From: Thermotalea metallivorans
GTDB taxonomy: Bacteria; Bacillota; Clostridia; Peptostreptococcales; Thermotaleaceae
DNA: 38,336 bases
Assembly: GCF_001562415.1 (NCBI RefSeq)
Contig: NZ_LOEE01000076.1
Location: forward strand, 1 to 38,336
Reading direction: 5' to 3'
Shown: positions 33,809 through 38,336 of the stretch, piece after piece
Layout: each line of letters starts with the position of its first letter
Position numbering within the stretch: position 1 is the first letter of the stretch
Position numbers and translations under genes: made by a program
The notes under the pieces: generated by a model
The model's input: the letters and a program-made list of their open reading frames with translations, nothing else
Database searches by the model: none
Told to the model about the DNA's origin: nothing

Positions 33809-33843
33809 AGTTATAGGACAAAGGAAAAGAAAGGAGAAATCCA

Positions 33844-38120
<4,277 letters not shown>

Positions 38121-38176
38121 AAAGCATATGGGGATTGAAAGAGACGTGTCCATAGCAATCAAGGAGAGTGATGAGG

Positions 38177-38203
38177 AGGCCAATCTGGAAAGATTGGCCT
38201 TTT
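38177..38203 (+). terminator. Terminator downstream of ligA
   Basis: AGGCCAATCT (38177-38186) and AGATTGGCCT (38191-38200) form a perfect 10-bp stem with a GGAA loop and a short T run. It directly precedes a group IIC intron. Confidence 0.85.
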
Positions 38204-38209
38204 GATCAC

Positions 38210-38336
38210 GTGCGCCCGGCATGGGCAGTAACTTGGCGGTGAAAGTCCGCTATGGGCTTGGCAGTGGGAACCATTAGCCAAAGGCAAGGGTGTCCATCGT
38301 GAGGTGGAATCTGAAGGAAGCCGGAGGCAAAGTCCC
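38210..38336 (+). mobile_element. Group IIC intron, 5' end, partial
   Basis: The 5' intron end GTGCGCCCGGCATGGGCAG begins at 38210 and continues with GGCGGTGAAAGTCCGC, AAGGCAAGGGTGTCC and GGAATCTGAAGGAAGC, all of which match domain I of group IIC introns. The intron lies 6 bases after the T run of a terminator, the usual target of this class. The rest is outside the window. Exactly 127 bases are present, the same as at the other end. Confidence 0.9.

Noticed and set aside
38129-38206. 25-codon frame (MGIERDVSIAIKESDEEANL and on) after ligA
   Set aside because: It lacks a ribosome site and ends inside the terminator hairpin.

Overview
The window looks like part of a low-GC, Gram-positive, spore-forming anaerobe of the class Clostridia. 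The support is a gerW/ytfJ spore gene, T-box, SAM-I and purine/ykkC-type riboswitches, strong AGGAGG ribosome binding sites, frequent GTG/TTG starts, and a yerC-pcrA-ligA order close to that of Bacillus and its relatives. The species cannot be fixed from the sequence. Both ends lie inside a group IIC intron: the first 127 bases are an intron 3' end (domains V and VI) and the last 127 bases are an intron 5' end. The equal 127-base overlaps suggest a complete assembly contig bounded by a multi-copy intron.

Region 1 (about 130-9950) is AT-rich. It holds a two-component system with a lipoprotein gene between the regulator and the kinase, then a complete oligopeptide ABC transporter (binding protein, two permeases, two ATPases) and a 51-residue membrane protein not previously delimited here. 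The gap between kinase and binding protein carries an 11-bp tandem direct repeat of the kind bound by OmpR-family regulators and a 13-bp inverted repeat over the likely promoter. This is a plausible self-contained sensing and peptide-uptake module.

Region 2 (about 9950-14830) has higher GC. On the minus strand it carries a tryptophan transporter behind a Trp T-box, and an operon of ECF sigma factor, anti-sigma factor, DUF2953 protein and GerW. DNA-3-methyladenine glycosylase I lies on the plus strand. A LysR regulator is divergent from purL.

Region 3 (14859-27845) is de novo purine synthesis: purL, then a hypoxanthine/guanine permease and purE-C-F-M-N-H-D. Between purL and the permease lies the most interesting element of the window. 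A strong promoter is followed by a guanine-class purine aptamer, directly by a ykkC-family aptamer that by context should be the PRPP class, and by one terminator that shares sequence with the second aptamer. It reads as a two-input RNA gate: on when PRPP is high, off when guanine is high. A second terminator separates the permease from purE.

Region 4 (27846-38336) has pepF, a small unknown gene, a methionine ABC importer (metN-metI-metQ) under a SAM-I riboswitch, and yerC-pcrA-ligA with a LexA-type box before pcrA. A group IIC intron begins just after the terminator following ligA. No tRNA, rRNA, CRISPR array, transposase or phage gene was seen. All calls come from reading motifs and structure by eye; no database search was run.
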